From assembly GCA_965237635.1 (NCBI GenBank), contig CBDEFX010000002.1, positions 248,001-312,000 on the forward strand: DNA of 64,000 nucleotides. The letters run 5' to 3'. This document shows positions 25,120-35,108 of this stretch, one piece after another; within the stretch, counting starts at the first letter, position 1; every line of letters starts with the position of its first letter. Source of the stretch: CBDEFX01 sp965237635 (lineage in GTDB: Bacteria; Chloroflexota; Dehalococcoidia; Lucifugimonadales; CAUZJF01). Below the pieces are notes generated by a model, which was not told where the DNA came from, did not search any database, and saw nothing but the letters and a program-made list of their open reading frames with translations. The position numbers and the translations under genes were made by a program.

Positions 25120-26321
25120 TCCACGTGGTGGGTCTGAGGGAACATGTCCAAAGGCTCGACTTTCTCAACTCGCAGACCTCCCTGGACCAGGACTCGCAGG
25201 TCCCTCGCCAGGGTCTCCGGGTCGCACGAGACGTATGCGGTCCGTTTGGGCGCCCATCTAACGATCGCCGCCAGCGCGGCGGGGTCGCAGCCAACTCGCG
25301 GAGGGTCAAGGACCACGGCGTTCGGCCTGAAGTCGAGGTCGCCCAATACGTCCTCGGTCCTACCCTGCCGAAACTCGAGGTTCTCGACCCCTTCTGCATT
25401 GGCAGAAGCGTCCTCGACGGCAGCTTCCGACTCCTCGATGGCGACGACTCGCCGGACGGAGGGCGCCAGCAGAACGGCAAAGACGCCGACCCCGGCGTAG
25501 GCGTCTACCAGGCTCTCGTCGCCGTTGAGCTCCAGCCGTTCGCGGACAAGCTGGACCAGTCGTTCGGCCTGTCTGGTGTTCACCTGGAAGAATGAGGGAG
25601 ATGCGATGCGGAACTCGCGACCCAGCAACGCTTCTTTGTAGTGCTTCTGGCCGGTCGCCAGGGGGACCTCGTCACTCTTCAGGGTAGGCTGGACCAGCCA
25701 GTCCGAGGTGTTTACGCTATGGCGGACGGTCAGGTTGGTCGTCTCCTGGCACTTGTCTTGAAGCTTGCCGAGGACCTCGTTTATCCAGGGGCTCATCAAT
25801 TTGCACCGTTCGACCCTGACGAACCTGCGCGTCAATCTGTTATTGAAGCCGAGGATCCCTTCACGTCGCACTGTGAAGCGGGCGTGGTTCCTGTAGCCGA
25901 ACTCCTGCGGGCTGGGGATTGTTTCAGATACGGTGACATCGTCTAGCTCAGCAAAACGCCGGAGCTCGCGTTCGATAGCCTGCCGCTTGAGAGAAAGCTG
26001 GTGACCGTACTCGATGTGCTGCCACTGGCAGCCGCTGCACGGCCCGAAGTAGGGGCACGGCGGCGCGACTCTGTGACGCGACGGCTCCAGCACTTCCGTG
26101 ACGATAGCCGATACCTTTTCAAGTCGCCGGCGCCTTCGGCGGTATCGAATGATCCTGCCCACGACCTCCTCGCCGGGTATCCCTCCGAAGACATTGATCA
26201 TCTCGCCTTCGTAGCCAGCGAGGGTATCACCCAGCGTGCCCATCTCCTCCAGTCTGAGACGGGCAAACTCCTCGTCCTGGGTGCTGGGCCTTTCTGTTGT
26301 CTGGCTGCTCGTGGTATTCAT
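25092..26321 (-). CDS. rlmD: 23S rRNA (uracil-C5)-methyltransferase, TrmA/RlmD type
   Basis: SAM-dependent methylation of uracil C5 in RNA, most likely 23S rRNA. About 409 aa from ATG 26319-26321. An N-terminal TRAM domain (about 20-75) is followed by the iron-sulfur cysteines PPCPYFGPCSGCQWQHI (about 85-100) and a fourth Cys in VERCKLM. The SAM motif is DAYAGVGVFAVLLA. The catalytic Cys is in AYVSCDPETLARDL, and VLDPPRVGCDP is the DPPR motif. The exact target uracil cannot be told from sequence, so the RlmD name is by family. The ribosome site is weak. Confidence 0.85.
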   Translation of the reverse strand: MNTTSSQTTERPSTQDEEFARLRLEEMGTLGDTLAGYEGEMINVFGGIPGEEVVGRIIRYRRRRRRLEKVSAIVTEVLEPSRHRVAPPCPYFGPCSGCQWQHIEYGHQLSLKRQAIERELRRFAELDDVTVSETIPSPQEFGYRNHARFTVRREGILGFNNRLTRRFVRVERCKLMSPWINEVLGKLQDKCQETTNLTVRHSVNTSDWLVQPTLKSDEVPLATGQKHYKEALLGREFRIASPSFFQVNTRQAERLVQLVRERLELNGDESLVDAYAGVGVFAVLLAPSVRRVVAIEESEAAVEDASANAEGVENLEFRQGRTEDVLGDLDFRPNAVVLDPPRVGCDPAALAAIVRWAPKRTAYVSCDPETLARDLRVLVQGGLRVEKVEPLDMFPQTHHVECVATLSSN

Positions 26322-26414
26322 TGAGGAATCCGACAAGGGCCCGCAGGCGCTTTCCGTCCCAATATAACACGATGGACAGGGCAATCGAGCTACGCTTCAC
26401 ACGCGCCTGGAGTG

Positions 26415-26465
26415 GCCCCTCGATACGTCCCAATGCCGCATCGGAACTACTCGGGGTGAACGGGT
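26415..26465. repeat. Dispersed CTCGATACGT repeat, copy 2
   Basis: CCCCTCGATACGTCCCAATG then CATCGGAACTACTCGGGGTGAACGGG. It is related to the copies at 15829 and 44274 and lies in the 237-bp gap before lipA. A TATGAT box at 26523-26528 is the only promoter-like element seen in this gap, without a clear -35. Confidence 0.55.
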
Positions 26466-26558
26466 GTAAAGGTCTTCGTTCGCGTCGATGGCTTGAAACG
26501 ACTCTGTTGAGAGCGGAATCTGATATGATTTGTACCGAGCCTGGTCGTTGGAGGGAAG

Positions 26559-27440
26559 ATGGCTGCCGAGAGACGGCTACCGCCGTGGTTGAAGGCGAAA
26601 ATGCCCGGTGGTCCGAACTATCTGGAGCTCAGGGACCTGCTACGGGGTAACGAGCTTCACACCGTATGCGAAGAAGCACACTGTCCCAATATCGGTGAAT
26701 GCTGGGAGCGGCGGACAGCGACCTTCATGGTCCTAGGGGACATCTGTACGCGCGCTTGCTCATACTGCGCGGTTACGTCTGGGAGGCCCACCGGCCTCGA
26801 CCTTCAGGAGCCGGTGCGACTCGCCGACACGGTGGTGCGCATGGGCCTGAAATACGCCGTCATCACGTCCGTGAACCGCGACGATCTTCCCGATGGCGGG
26901 GCCTTCATATTCGCGCAGTGCATCCACCAGATACGCAAGCGCCTTCCAACGTGCAAGGTGGAGGTGCTGGTCCCGGACTTCTGCGGCAACCGGGACGCTC
27001 TCGCCACCGTGATGGCCGCCTCGCCGGATACGCTGAACCACAACATCGAGACTGTGCGGCGGGTGTTTCCGAGAGTGAGGCCGAAGGGCGACTACGACCA
27101 ATCGCTTGAGCTTTTGGCCAGGGTCAAGAGCGATGATCCCACCGCCGTTACCAAGTCCGGGATGATGGTCGGCCTCGGCGAGACCTGGGACGAGATCATC
27201 GAAACGATGCGCGACCTACGATCGGTCGACTGCGAGCTTCTAACGATAGGCCAGTACCTGCGGCCGTCGGACAAGCACGTTGCCCTGGCAAGATGGTACA
27301 CGCCCGAGGAATTTGAGGAGCTGGGGCGCGAGGGCTACGCGCTCGGCTTTCGGCACGTGGCCTCCGGCCCACTGGTCAGAAGCTCGTACCACGCCGACGA
27401 GCAGCACGCCGCCGCCACCGCAGGCGTAGTCGCGGTTTAG
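26559..27440 (+). CDS. lipA: Lipoyl synthase
   Basis: Radical-SAM enzyme that inserts two sulfurs into octanoyl groups on lipoyl domains. 293 aa from ATG 26559 (GGAGGGAAG upstream). The auxiliary cluster is bound by the cysteines of CEEAHCPNIGEC (CX4CX5C). The radical-SAM cluster uses CTRACSYC (CX3CX2C). The C-terminal RSSYHADEQ carries the conserved Ser ligand of the auxiliary cluster. lipB is not adjacent. The protein looks complete. Confidence 0.96.
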   Translation: MAAERRLPPWLKAKMPGGPNYLELRDLLRGNELHTVCEEAHCPNIGECWERRTATFMVLGDICTRACSYCAVTSGRPTGLDLQEPVRLADTVVRMGLKYAVITSVNRDDLPDGGAFIFAQCIHQIRKRLPTCKVEVLVPDFCGNRDALATVMAASPDTLNHNIETVRRVFPRVRPKGDYDQSLELLARVKSDDPTAVTKSGMMVGLGETWDEIIETMRDLRSVDCELLTIGQYLRPSDKHVALARWYTPEEFEELGREGYALGFRHVASGPLVRSSYHADEQHAAATAGVVAV

Positions 27441-28550
27441 GGCGACGCTCACGTAGACAGTTCCAATCCGGCCGCGGTCGCTGGCAGGATTTCAGGACAA
27501 ACTCCAAGGTACCAACCTGCGTAGGTCCCATTTGCATGATCCTGGTGCGCTGTCTTCTCATGAGCAAGTTTCGGTTCTAACCAAAGTGAATCCGGAATGC
27601 CTCTGACCGTTGCGATTTTACTTATCGTGTTCGGTGCGTTCATACTCGTTGTTGCGTTGTCCGCTCCGGAGCGGCTACAAATACGCTTCCGCGGTATCGA
27701 CCTAAGCATACAAAACCCATTTCGTTCTGAGCACAATCAGTACCGTTACTGAGCAGCCGGCATCATAGTCGGATTGGCCTTGATCGCGGGAGGGGGGGTA
27801 TGGCAGCGTCCTGCAGACATCTGAACCGCCGGCCATTAGTAGTGCTCCTACCACCTCCACGCCCACACCTCAACCTACAGTCCCTCCAAGTGGCGGAACA
27901 GCTGTTACTCCACGGCCTCCGATCGGCTCCGACCCCGACTTTGAAACGGCTATCCAACTTCAACCGGGGTCGGTGCAGTCTGGGACCTTAGAATCAGAGA
28001 ATGCAGTCCTATACCAATTTGACGTGTCTCCTGGTGGTGGAATTTTGTCGATCGATGTCACTTGTACACCGTCCGGCCTCCTCAAAGTAACGTTGTATAA
28101 CCCGGAGACGATGCCGCTTCCCAGGGCAATACAACAGCCGACCCCGACCTGTAATTACGAGCATTATCTACTTATTGGCGAGTCCAAGTCTGGCGAATAC
28201 TACCTGACAGTGAAACCAGATCCCTTATCGGTGGGCATTGGCTATGACATCGAACTGAGGTTAGAGGCTCAGAATGACGCCGGACGCGGCAAAGACGCGG
28301 CAGATGTTTTTCGGACGGCTGAACCAATCGAAAAAGGGAACCATGATGGTGGGGTTGGCGACCTAGATGAAGCGGACTATTACAAGTTTAAGGCCACATC
28401 GGACACCGAACTCCAGTTTCAGGTACTCAAAGATGTCAGCCTTGATCTTTGTTCTGTTGGATGATGGGGGAGTGGAGGTTTGTCGAAAGCCAGTCCGGGA
28501 AGCCCCCGATGACGAAGTATTGCCGTACAGTTTCGAAGGTGCTGACTTAG

Positions 28551-30269
28551 CCCGAATCCACCGAAGGAGGGCGTCGGGTTAGCGTCCTGAGGCGGCAAGA
28601 AGGTGCTCCTGTGCTTCTGGGATAATGGTTTTGTAGCAAAAAAACGGCCCCGGAAAAGGAGCACCCAGTAGATGCTGCCACGCAACCACCCCGACCGGAT
28701 CCAAATCACCTTCGACGACCGCCGTTTGGTGGCCAATGCCGGGCTGCTCCTTCCGGCCACCCTGGCGCGGCACCTCGGCCTGCCCGAACTCGTCCGGCAG
28801 CGCCTCGACCTGGGCGATGCCCCGGGGCGGGCGAACACGAGCGACAAGATGATGACGCTGGTGGCGTCTGCGCTGGCTGGGGGCGACTGCATTGACGACG
28901 CCGATGTGTTGCGCACCGGGGGGACGGCCTGCACCCTGGGCGGCACGGTCAAGGCGCCATCCACCCTGGGCACCTTCCTGCGCAGCTTCCGGTGGGGCCA
29001 CGTCCGTCAACTCGACCGGGTGAGCCGCGAGTTGCTGGCCCGGGCTTGGCAGGCCGGGGCGGGACCCGGCGACGGGCCCCTGACCATTGACCTGGACTCC
29101 ACCATCTGCGAGACCTACGGACTGGCCAAGGAGGGCGCCCGCCACCACGGCTATACCGGCAAGCGGGGCTACCACCCGCTGCCGGCCATCGCCGCCGGCA
29201 CCGGAGACGTGCTGATGTCCCGGCTGCGCGAGGGCCGGGCCAACACCGCCCGCGGCGCCGCCCACTTCTTGCGGGAGACGGTGGGACGGGTGCGCTACGC
29301 CGGGGCCGACGGACGACTCACGCTACGGGCCGACAGCGGGTTCTACACTCATGGCGTGGTATCCGTCTGCCGCAAGATGGATGTCCGCTTCTCCATCACC
29401 ATCCGCCAGCACAAAAGCCTGCACAATCTCATCGAGGCGATACCCGAAGATGCCTGGACACCGATTCCTTACTGGATGGACGGTGCCGCCGATGTGGCCG
29501 AGACCACCTGCACCCCCTTCCAGGCCGAGGCGGACGCCGCGCCGGTACGGCTCATCGTCCGGCGGGTGAAGCCGACGTCCGGTTCCCAACTGGCCCTCTT
29601 CGCCAAATACAGCTATCATGGCTTCATCACCGACCGGGACGGGGAGTTGCTCGAACTGGAGGCTGACCATCGCCGCCACGCCGAGATCGAGAATGCCATA
29701 CGCGACCTCAAGTACGGCGTCGGGCTGAACCATCTCCCCTCGGGCCGCTTCGCCGCCAACGGCGCCTGGCTGGCCGTCCAGACGATGGCCCACAACCTGG
29801 CCCGCTGGACGGCGCGGATCGGTCTGGGAGAGCGGATAGCCACCACCAAGACCCTCCGGCGGCGGTTCTTCTCCCTAGCCGGACGGCTCACCCGCTCGGC
29901 ACGCCGGTTGACCCTGCATCTTCCGGATCGCTGGCCTTGGGCTGAGAAGTTCAGCCGTGCCTTGGCCCGGCTGCGAGCCATTCCACTCCCGGCCTGACGG
30001 CACCGTCGGCGACCGACCCACCCACCGGACAACCGAAGATCCCCGCAGACTCGTGCCAGCCCGGTCCGAGAGAGTTCCCTGCTGCGTATTCTCTCGCCAT
30101 CCCGCGCATCGCAGCTCCCGCAGACGGCCATAGGGGCCCCTGTGCGGCGATGAAGACCGTCCGCCGACCTCCCTACCCCAAATGGAACCCAGGCTATTTC
30201 CCCTGTAGCTCCCTCACCCCCCTTCCGCTTTCCTCACGCCGTCCATCGGTGTCCTTCGGTGGATTCGGG
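28551..30269 (+). mobile_element. IS1380-type element, copy D
   Basis: 1719 bp, flanked by perfect CTTAG duplications (28546-28550, 30270-30274). Full-length with a complete tail. Confidence 0.95.
28672..29997 (+). CDS. IS1380-type transposase (copy D, intact)
   Basis: 441 aa. It differs from copies B, C and E by a Pro-to-Ser change (VKPTSGSQ instead of VKPTPGSQ) at about residue 303. The catalytic motifs are unchanged. Confidence 0.93.
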   Translation: MLPRNHPDRIQITFDDRRLVANAGLLLPATLARHLGLPELVRQRLDLGDAPGRANTSDKMMTLVASALAGGDCIDDADVLRTGGTACTLGGTVKAPSTLGTFLRSFRWGHVRQLDRVSRELLARAWQAGAGPGDGPLTIDLDSTICETYGLAKEGARHHGYTGKRGYHPLPAIAAGTGDVLMSRLREGRANTARGAAHFLRETVGRVRYAGADGRLTLRADSGFYTHGVVSVCRKMDVRFSITIRQHKSLHNLIEAIPEDAWTPIPYWMDGAADVAETTCTPFQAEADAAPVRLIVRRVKPTSGSQLALFAKYSYHGFITDRDGELLELEADHRRHAEIENAIRDLKYGVGLNHLPSGRFAANGAWLAVQTMAHNLARWTARIGLGERIATTKTLRRRFFSLAGRLTRSARRLTLHLPDRWPWAEKFSRALARLRAIPLPA

Positions 30270-30452
30270 CTTAGGACCCGGCTGCGAAAGGGAACTTGGA
30301 GCAGGGGAGTACTCCGTCGGCGTCATCGGCCAGCTTGACAGTGAAGACCTTTACACGATCGTGTTGAGATAAAGGCCGACAAAGGCCGGTCGCCCTCTTG
30401 TCATTCGGAGAGTGCGATACGAAATCCACTTCAGATAGCTGGGTACCGGTCC

Positions 30453-33422
30453 CTACTCGAAGCGGAGGGCTTCGGCGGGGTAGACCTTTGCGGCCTGGCG
30501 GGCGGGCAGGTAGGTGGTGAGGAGTGAGGCCACGTAGGCTACGACGATTACCACCGCGATGTTCACCCAAGGGATCTCGTACACGAGGCCTTCCTGGGTC
30601 TTGGCTACCTCCTGGATTATGTTGTACGAGAGGATCATCCCTAGGACCACTCCCAGCGCAACCCCCAGCAGAGCGATGAAGGAGGACTCCAGCAGGAAGG
30701 ACAGCTGTACCATTCCTTTCTGGAATCCGAGCGCCCTCAGCACGCCGATCTGATGACGGCGCTCGACGACGGAACGCGCGGCGATCACGCCGAGGGCGGC
30801 GATGCCGACCACAAGGCCGAGGCCCATGAAACCCTCGAGCAGGAGGTTGAAAACCCGCTCGCTAGCCGCCTCTCTTCGCACCTCCTCCGCCACCGACTCG
30901 GCCTGCATTCCGTGCTCCAGGAACTGCGCCTCCAGCGCCTTGGCCGACGCTTCCGGGTCTGCGCCTCCGTTGAGGCGGAACAGGTGGCCCCTCGGCGGGA
31001 CGGCCTCTCCGGCCAGCTCGTTCAACGTGTCATATGAGGCAATCACCCCACCGGAAAAGAAAGAGCCGGGATTCAGGACGCCGATAACCCGTAGCTTCTT
31101 CTCGTTGCCCGTACGGGTGTGGCGGGCGAGAATGTGAGTCTCGGGAAGCACGTCGTCCTGCAAGAAGAACCCCTCGAGCTGAAACTCCTGTCCGCAGTCG
31201 CCAACGCAATAGTTGTTCCTGTCCGGCACCAGGAAATCGTCCACGATCACGGTGTCCGGCTCCGCCTGAAGCGCCTGCCAGACCTGCCGTGGGCTGTCGT
31301 AGCCGTCTGCCATCAGCGCGAAGTCGAACGTCACGCTATCGGTGTAGCCGGAGTCTACCCCGCGTAGGCTCCAGTCCTCGACCGGATCGTTGTCTGTCCC
31401 GTCCTGTTTAAACTCCGCTCTTGCCCAAGTAAAGGTGCCGATAGCAGCGAAGTCGTTCGGAGCGAAGCCGTCTGCAGCATCCAAGGCCGCTCGAATATCG
31501 ACGATGGGGTTGGCAGGGTTTGTGAATGTACGAACGTCGTAACCGCCGTATAACTCCTTGGGATTCTCGAGCAGCGCGTTTTCGGAGCTGATCACGAAAC
31601 CCATCACGGTCAAGGTGAACACCACCAGGGCGAACATAGCCAGGGTCATCCCGGTGCGAAGGCGGTAATGCATGGGGTAGGCGACCGAGGTCCTGAGTAC
31701 CGGCGCGAGGGCGCGAATGCCGCCTAGAAGTCGTAACGTGGCCGCCAGCATTAGGTCCGCGTTGTACATAACCGCCCAGACGGCGCCGATCACCATCATG
31801 ATGCCGGACAGGAAGAACATCTCGATGCCCTGCTGCATGTCCGGAAGGATGGCTTCCAAGGTGTCAAAGGGCAGGAGCCACCAGACCGCAAGACCGATGC
31901 CGGCTATGGAGTAAGCCGCACGTTCGGGCAGACCGAGACGCAACGCCACTAGCGGCACGCCGATGATCATGAGGGAAGTCCCTAGCATCCACAGAAACGC
32001 CGAGGCGTTCTGGTATCCCAGGACGGCTAGGAAGACCCCTACAACCGCGAGCGATATGGTCGCAATCAGCCCTCGCAGGGTCCTGCGACCGCTCCGCGGT
32101 TCGGGGATGTCACGCACTGCGCGCACGATGTTCAGCTTGCTCACTCGCCACGAGGAGACCAGGACTACGAGGAAGGTGAGCACCATGCCGAGAGTGTAGG
32201 CCACGACGGCGCTCCGCCAGTGAAACGCAAAGCTGACCTCGAAGTCTTGCGATGCCACTGCGATCCCTATGACCCGGACCATTCCGAGCCCCACCAGCAC
32301 GCCCAACAGGCTCCCGATCGCGGCGGCGATGAGGGCGTAGACGGCTCCCTCGAAGGTGAACAGCCGGACGACGTCGCTTCGCTGAGTGCCCACCGCGCGG
32401 GCTATGCCGAGCTCTCTTTTTCGCTCGGCGGCCAACATGACGAAGATTAGGAATATGAGCAGGATGCCGGCAGCTATGGAGAACTGTGCAAAAACGAAGA
32501 AGACGGTCGAGATCTCTGTGCCGTTTTCTTCGGCGCGCTGGAGGGCGTTCTGCTTCTCCGGTGACGCCTCGAGACCGGTGCCTTCCAGCACCGGCTCCAA
32601 CTGGGCGAGCACGGCATCGGAGTGCTCGGCTCCCCCGAGCGAGTCTCCCTCATTGGTGATGATAACGGAGGTTATCTTGCCCTCTTGACCGGTCAGCGCC
32701 TGGACCCGCGACAACGGCATGACAAGCGACAGATCGCCAGCAGGGTTTCCACCCTTCTCGTATATCCCTGCGACCTTGAACGACGCAGGCTCAGCTCCGA
32801 GATAGACCTCAACGGTGCCGCCCGTGTCGATGTCGAGCTTGTCGGCCGTCTCAGCACTGATATAGACCTGGTCCGAGGCCAATGCGGCTAGAGACAGGTC
32901 ATTACCCTGCGCGTCGGTCACTCGGTCAAACGCGGCCGTCCACTCTTCGTCAAAACCGAGTATGGACACACCAGGCTCGCTCTGGCGAGTGGCCGGCGCC
33001 AGCACCGGCGCCCGTTCGTGAGCCAACGGCGCGACGCCGTCTACCAGCTCACTACCCTCCAGCGCGAGCCGTATGGTCTCGAATACGCTCTGGTCGAAAT
33101 AGGCCGGGCGACCGGACACCTCCGGTGTCTCCGGATGGACCACAATGTCGACCTCTCCGAGCTCCCGCACGATCAGAATCCGGATCGAGTGCGTCAGTGT
33201 GTCCCCGGTGGTGAATGCGGCGGAGAAGAGAGTGGTAGCCAGCATCAAGCCTACGACGATGAGGATCGACTGGCCGGCGCGCCGTGGGATGTTCCGCAAG
33301 GCCATCTTGAGGGCCATGTGGTTTCGCAGCGCCACGACGCCCATGATCACGGCCCCGACGCCGAATATGGCCAGGAGCGTGATCATGAACTGGTCTATGG
33401 GCACGCCAAACAGCTTTTCCAT
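30453..33422 (-). CDS. ABC transporter permease, MacB/FtsX type (fused double unit)
   Basis: 989 aa with about ten membrane helices. An N-terminal membrane block and a large extracytoplasmic MacB-PCD-like region (about 90-270) are followed by an FtsX domain (about 310-430). A central membrane stretch, a second extracytoplasmic region (about 625-850, with a Cys pair in CVGDCGQ) and a second FtsX domain (about 865-975, ending YLPARQAAKVYPAEALRFE) complete it. This duplicated layout is typical of LolCE/MacB-like exporters that act on lipoproteins, peptides or drugs. AGAGGTAATA precedes the start. The ATPase gene lies 60 bp upstream. The substrate is unknown. Confidence 0.88.
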   Translation of the reverse strand: MEKLFGVPIDQFMITLLAIFGVGAVIMGVVALRNHMALKMALRNIPRRAGQSILIVVGLMLATTLFSAAFTTGDTLTHSIRILIVRELGEVDIVVHPETPEVSGRPAYFDQSVFETIRLALEGSELVDGVAPLAHERAPVLAPATRQSEPGVSILGFDEEWTAAFDRVTDAQGNDLSLAALASDQVYISAETADKLDIDTGGTVEVYLGAEPASFKVAGIYEKGGNPAGDLSLVMPLSRVQALTGQEGKITSVIITNEGDSLGGAEHSDAVLAQLEPVLEGTGLEASPEKQNALQRAEENGTEISTVFFVFAQFSIAAGILLIFLIFVMLAAERKRELGIARAVGTQRSDVVRLFTFEGAVYALIAAAIGSLLGVLVGLGMVRVIGIAVASQDFEVSFAFHWRSAVVAYTLGMVLTFLVVLVSSWRVSKLNIVRAVRDIPEPRSGRRTLRGLIATISLAVVGVFLAVLGYQNASAFLWMLGTSLMIIGVPLVALRLGLPERAAYSIAGIGLAVWWLLPFDTLEAILPDMQQGIEMFFLSGIMMVIGAVWAVMYNADLMLAATLRLLGGIRALAPVLRTSVAYPMHYRLRTGMTLAMFALVVFTLTVMGFVISSENALLENPKELYGGYDVRTFTNPANPIVDIRAALDAADGFAPNDFAAIGTFTWARAEFKQDGTDNDPVEDWSLRGVDSGYTDSVTFDFALMADGYDSPRQVWQALQAEPDTVIVDDFLVPDRNNYCVGDCGQEFQLEGFFLQDDVLPETHILARHTRTGNEKKLRVIGVLNPGSFFSGGVIASYDTLNELAGEAVPPRGHLFRLNGGADPEASAKALEAQFLEHGMQAESVAEEVRREAASERVFNLLLEGFMGLGLVVGIAALGVIAARSVVERRHQIGVLRALGFQKGMVQLSFLLESSFIALLGVALGVVLGMILSYNIIQEVAKTQEGLVYEIPWVNIAVVIVVAYVASLLTTYLPARQAAKVYPAEALRFE

Positions 33423-33482
33423 TATTACCTCTACTACCCCGCTGCCACTGCCATGTGTTGTGGCTGGGTCAGCAGGGCCACA

Positions 33483-34247
33483 TTACTCGGCGTCGCTCGG
33501 CTGATCGCTTTCGATAACCCCGTCGCGCATGCGTACGATGCGATCGGTACGTTTGCCCACCACAGGATCGTGGGTGACCACGACAAACGTCTGCTTCTTC
33601 TCCTTGTTCAGCCGCGAGAGGAGGTCCATCACGTCAGCAGAGGTCTCGCTGTCCAGGTTGCCCGTTGGTTCGTCCGCCCAGACTATCGCGGGGTGGTTGA
33701 CTAGTGCGCGAGCGATGGTCACCCTCTGTTGTTGGCCCCCGGACATCTCAGCCGGCCTCTTGTGCGCCTCCGCTGACAGACCCACCAGGCCCAGCACCTC
33801 TTGTGCTTGCTTACGGGCGTCGCCGGCTTTGACGCCGACTACGAGCAAGGGAAGCTCGACGTTTTCCGCGGCGCTGAGGACTGGCAGCAGGTTGTAAGAC
33901 TGGAACACGAAGCCCATGTTCTCGGCGCGGAATCGGGTCCTCTTCTTGTCGGACAGGGCGTGAATGTCGGCGCCGTCGATGATCACCTGGCCATCGGTGA
34001 CGTCGTCGATCCCTGACAGTGTGTTCAGCAGGGTCGTCTTGCCGCAACCGGATGGACCCATTATGGCGATCATCTCGCCCGCTTGGATGCTAAGGTCAAC
34101 ACCAGCCAGGGCCCTCACCTGCACCTCTCCACCGTTGTATACCTTCCGAACGCCGGTCGCCCTGATGATGGGTTCTGACATTGATTCCACCTGATGTTGT
34201 TCTTGTTCGCCGGCGCTAGTCTGAGTTGTGTCGATTATCGTGGCCAC
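33483..34247 (-). CDS. ABC transporter ATP-binding protein, MacB/LolD type
   Basis: 254 aa from GTG 34247 (CAGGGGGATGCC upstream); an internal Met at about residue 23 would give the usual family start. Walker A is MGPSGCGKTTLLN, the Q-loop FVFQSYNLLP, the signature MSGGQQQRVTIARAL, Walker B AIVWADEPTGNLD and the switch His VTHDP. The DEPTGNLDS form is characteristic of the MacB/LolD branch. It powers the permease encoded directly downstream. It shares its promoter region with the NatAB-type operon at 50939. Confidence 0.9.
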   Translation of the reverse strand: MATIIDTTQTSAGEQEQHQVESMSEPIIRATGVRKVYNGGEVQVRALAGVDLSIQAGEMIAIMGPSGCGKTTLLNTLSGIDDVTDGQVIIDGADIHALSDKKRTRFRAENMGFVFQSYNLLPVLSAAENVELPLLVVGVKAGDARKQAQEVLGLVGLSAEAHKRPAEMSGGQQQRVTIARALVNHPAIVWADEPTGNLDSETSADVMDLLSRLNKEKKQTFVVVTHDPVVGKRTDRIVRMRDGVIESDQPSDAE

Positions 34248-34288
34248 GGCATCCCCCTGAATAGTCTACCGAGTTTCACACATTTGAC

Positions 34289-34317
34289 ACGATAGCTTCA
34301 AAGCGGTCGAGCGTCAA
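34289..34317 (-). promoter_or_regulatory. Promoter of the MacB-type ABC operon
   Basis: On the minus strand TTGACG (34312-34317), 17-bp spacer, TATCGT (34289-34294). About 100 bp around it resemble 51010-51135 upstream of the NatAB-type operon, including a shared CCCGAT-N2-ACGGTCA block upstream of the -35 box. This suggests common regulation. Confidence 0.6.
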
Positions 34318-34604
34318 CAGTCGAAGGATTGACCGTACATCGGGTAAGAGGACGATACTCCGCTCCTACTTTCGGCGGATGCGTGGGTGGCCCACTAGTA
34401 TGAGTCTGGCGACAAGTTGGAGGCGACTTCTTGCGTAGTGTTGCCTCACGAGGGAAACTCCCCCACATCTCCTTCGGTTCCACATAACTTCTCCATATCG
34501 GCTTGCCATACTGAGTGCATCAATCCAGTTGGAGGTGCGAGATGGTTAGGAGACCAGTACCGGTTCCATGTGTATGTGACAAATATAAGAAATAGGTTAG
34601 TCTT

Positions 34605-35108
34605 GTGTATGATCCTATAAGGAGGACATACGAAGACATGCCTGCTCTCAAGTACAAGGTGGAGTTGAACGAGTCGGAGCGGACACATCTCAAGCAGATG
34701 GCGAGTCGTGGGGAGACTTCGGCCCGTAAGGTCAAGCGAGCGCTGGTGTTGCTGAAGGCAGACGAAGGTCTGATCGACCGTGACATCGCCAGCGGACTAT
34801 TGATAAGCGCCTCCACGGTGGGACGTGTGCGCACGCAGTTTGTACAGGAAGGACTCGACAGTGCGCTCATTGAACGCCCGCGACCAGGACAGAGGCGCAA
34901 GTTGGACGGTAGGCAGGAAGCGCACCTAGTCGCCATTGCCTGCAGCGATGCGCCCGAAGGACACACGCACTGGACGCTGCAACTGCTTGCCGACAAGGTG
35001 GTCCAGATGGGGTTTGCCGAGAGCATCTCCCTCGAGACGGTGCGCCAGACGCTCAAAAAAACGAACTCAAGCCGTGGACGAAGAAGGAATGGTGCATCCC
35101 GGAGGTGA
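34605..35108 (+). CDS. IS630 transposase, N-terminal ORF (copy 2)
   Basis: Identical protein to 3161-3664. The A7 slip run is at 35055-35061, and ATG 34639 with AAGGAGG upstream is the likely start. Confidence 0.88.
   Translation: MYDPIRRTYEDMPALKYKVELNESERTHLKQMASRGETSARKVKRALVLLKADEGLIDRDIASGLLISASTVGRVRTQFVQEGLDSALIERPRPGQRRKLDGRQEAHLVAIACSDAPEGHTHWTLQLLADKVVQMGFAESISLETVRQTLKKTNSSRGRRRNGASRR

Larger units (their letters stand above)
27597..30372 (+). pseudogene. Membrane-anchored PPC-domain protein, decayed and split by IS1380 copy D
   Basis: From ATG 27597 an open frame encodes a 51-aa membrane segment (MPLTVAILLIVFGAFILVV...) ending at TGA 27750-27752. In the same frame a second hydrophobic segment follows (GIIVGLALIAGGG). 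A frame change at a G7 run (27792-27798) leads into a Thr/Pro-rich linker and pre-peptidase C-terminal (PPC)-like beta domains (LQPGSVQSGTLESENAVLYQFDV; DLDEADYYKFKA). Another +1 shift lies near 28440. Copy D interrupts it at CTTAG, and the frame resumes at 30275 (GPGCERELGAGEYSVGVIG) to TAA 30370-30372. Collapsing the duplication gives a continuous end. It may originally have been one secreted two-helix protein or two genes. Confidence 0.6.
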
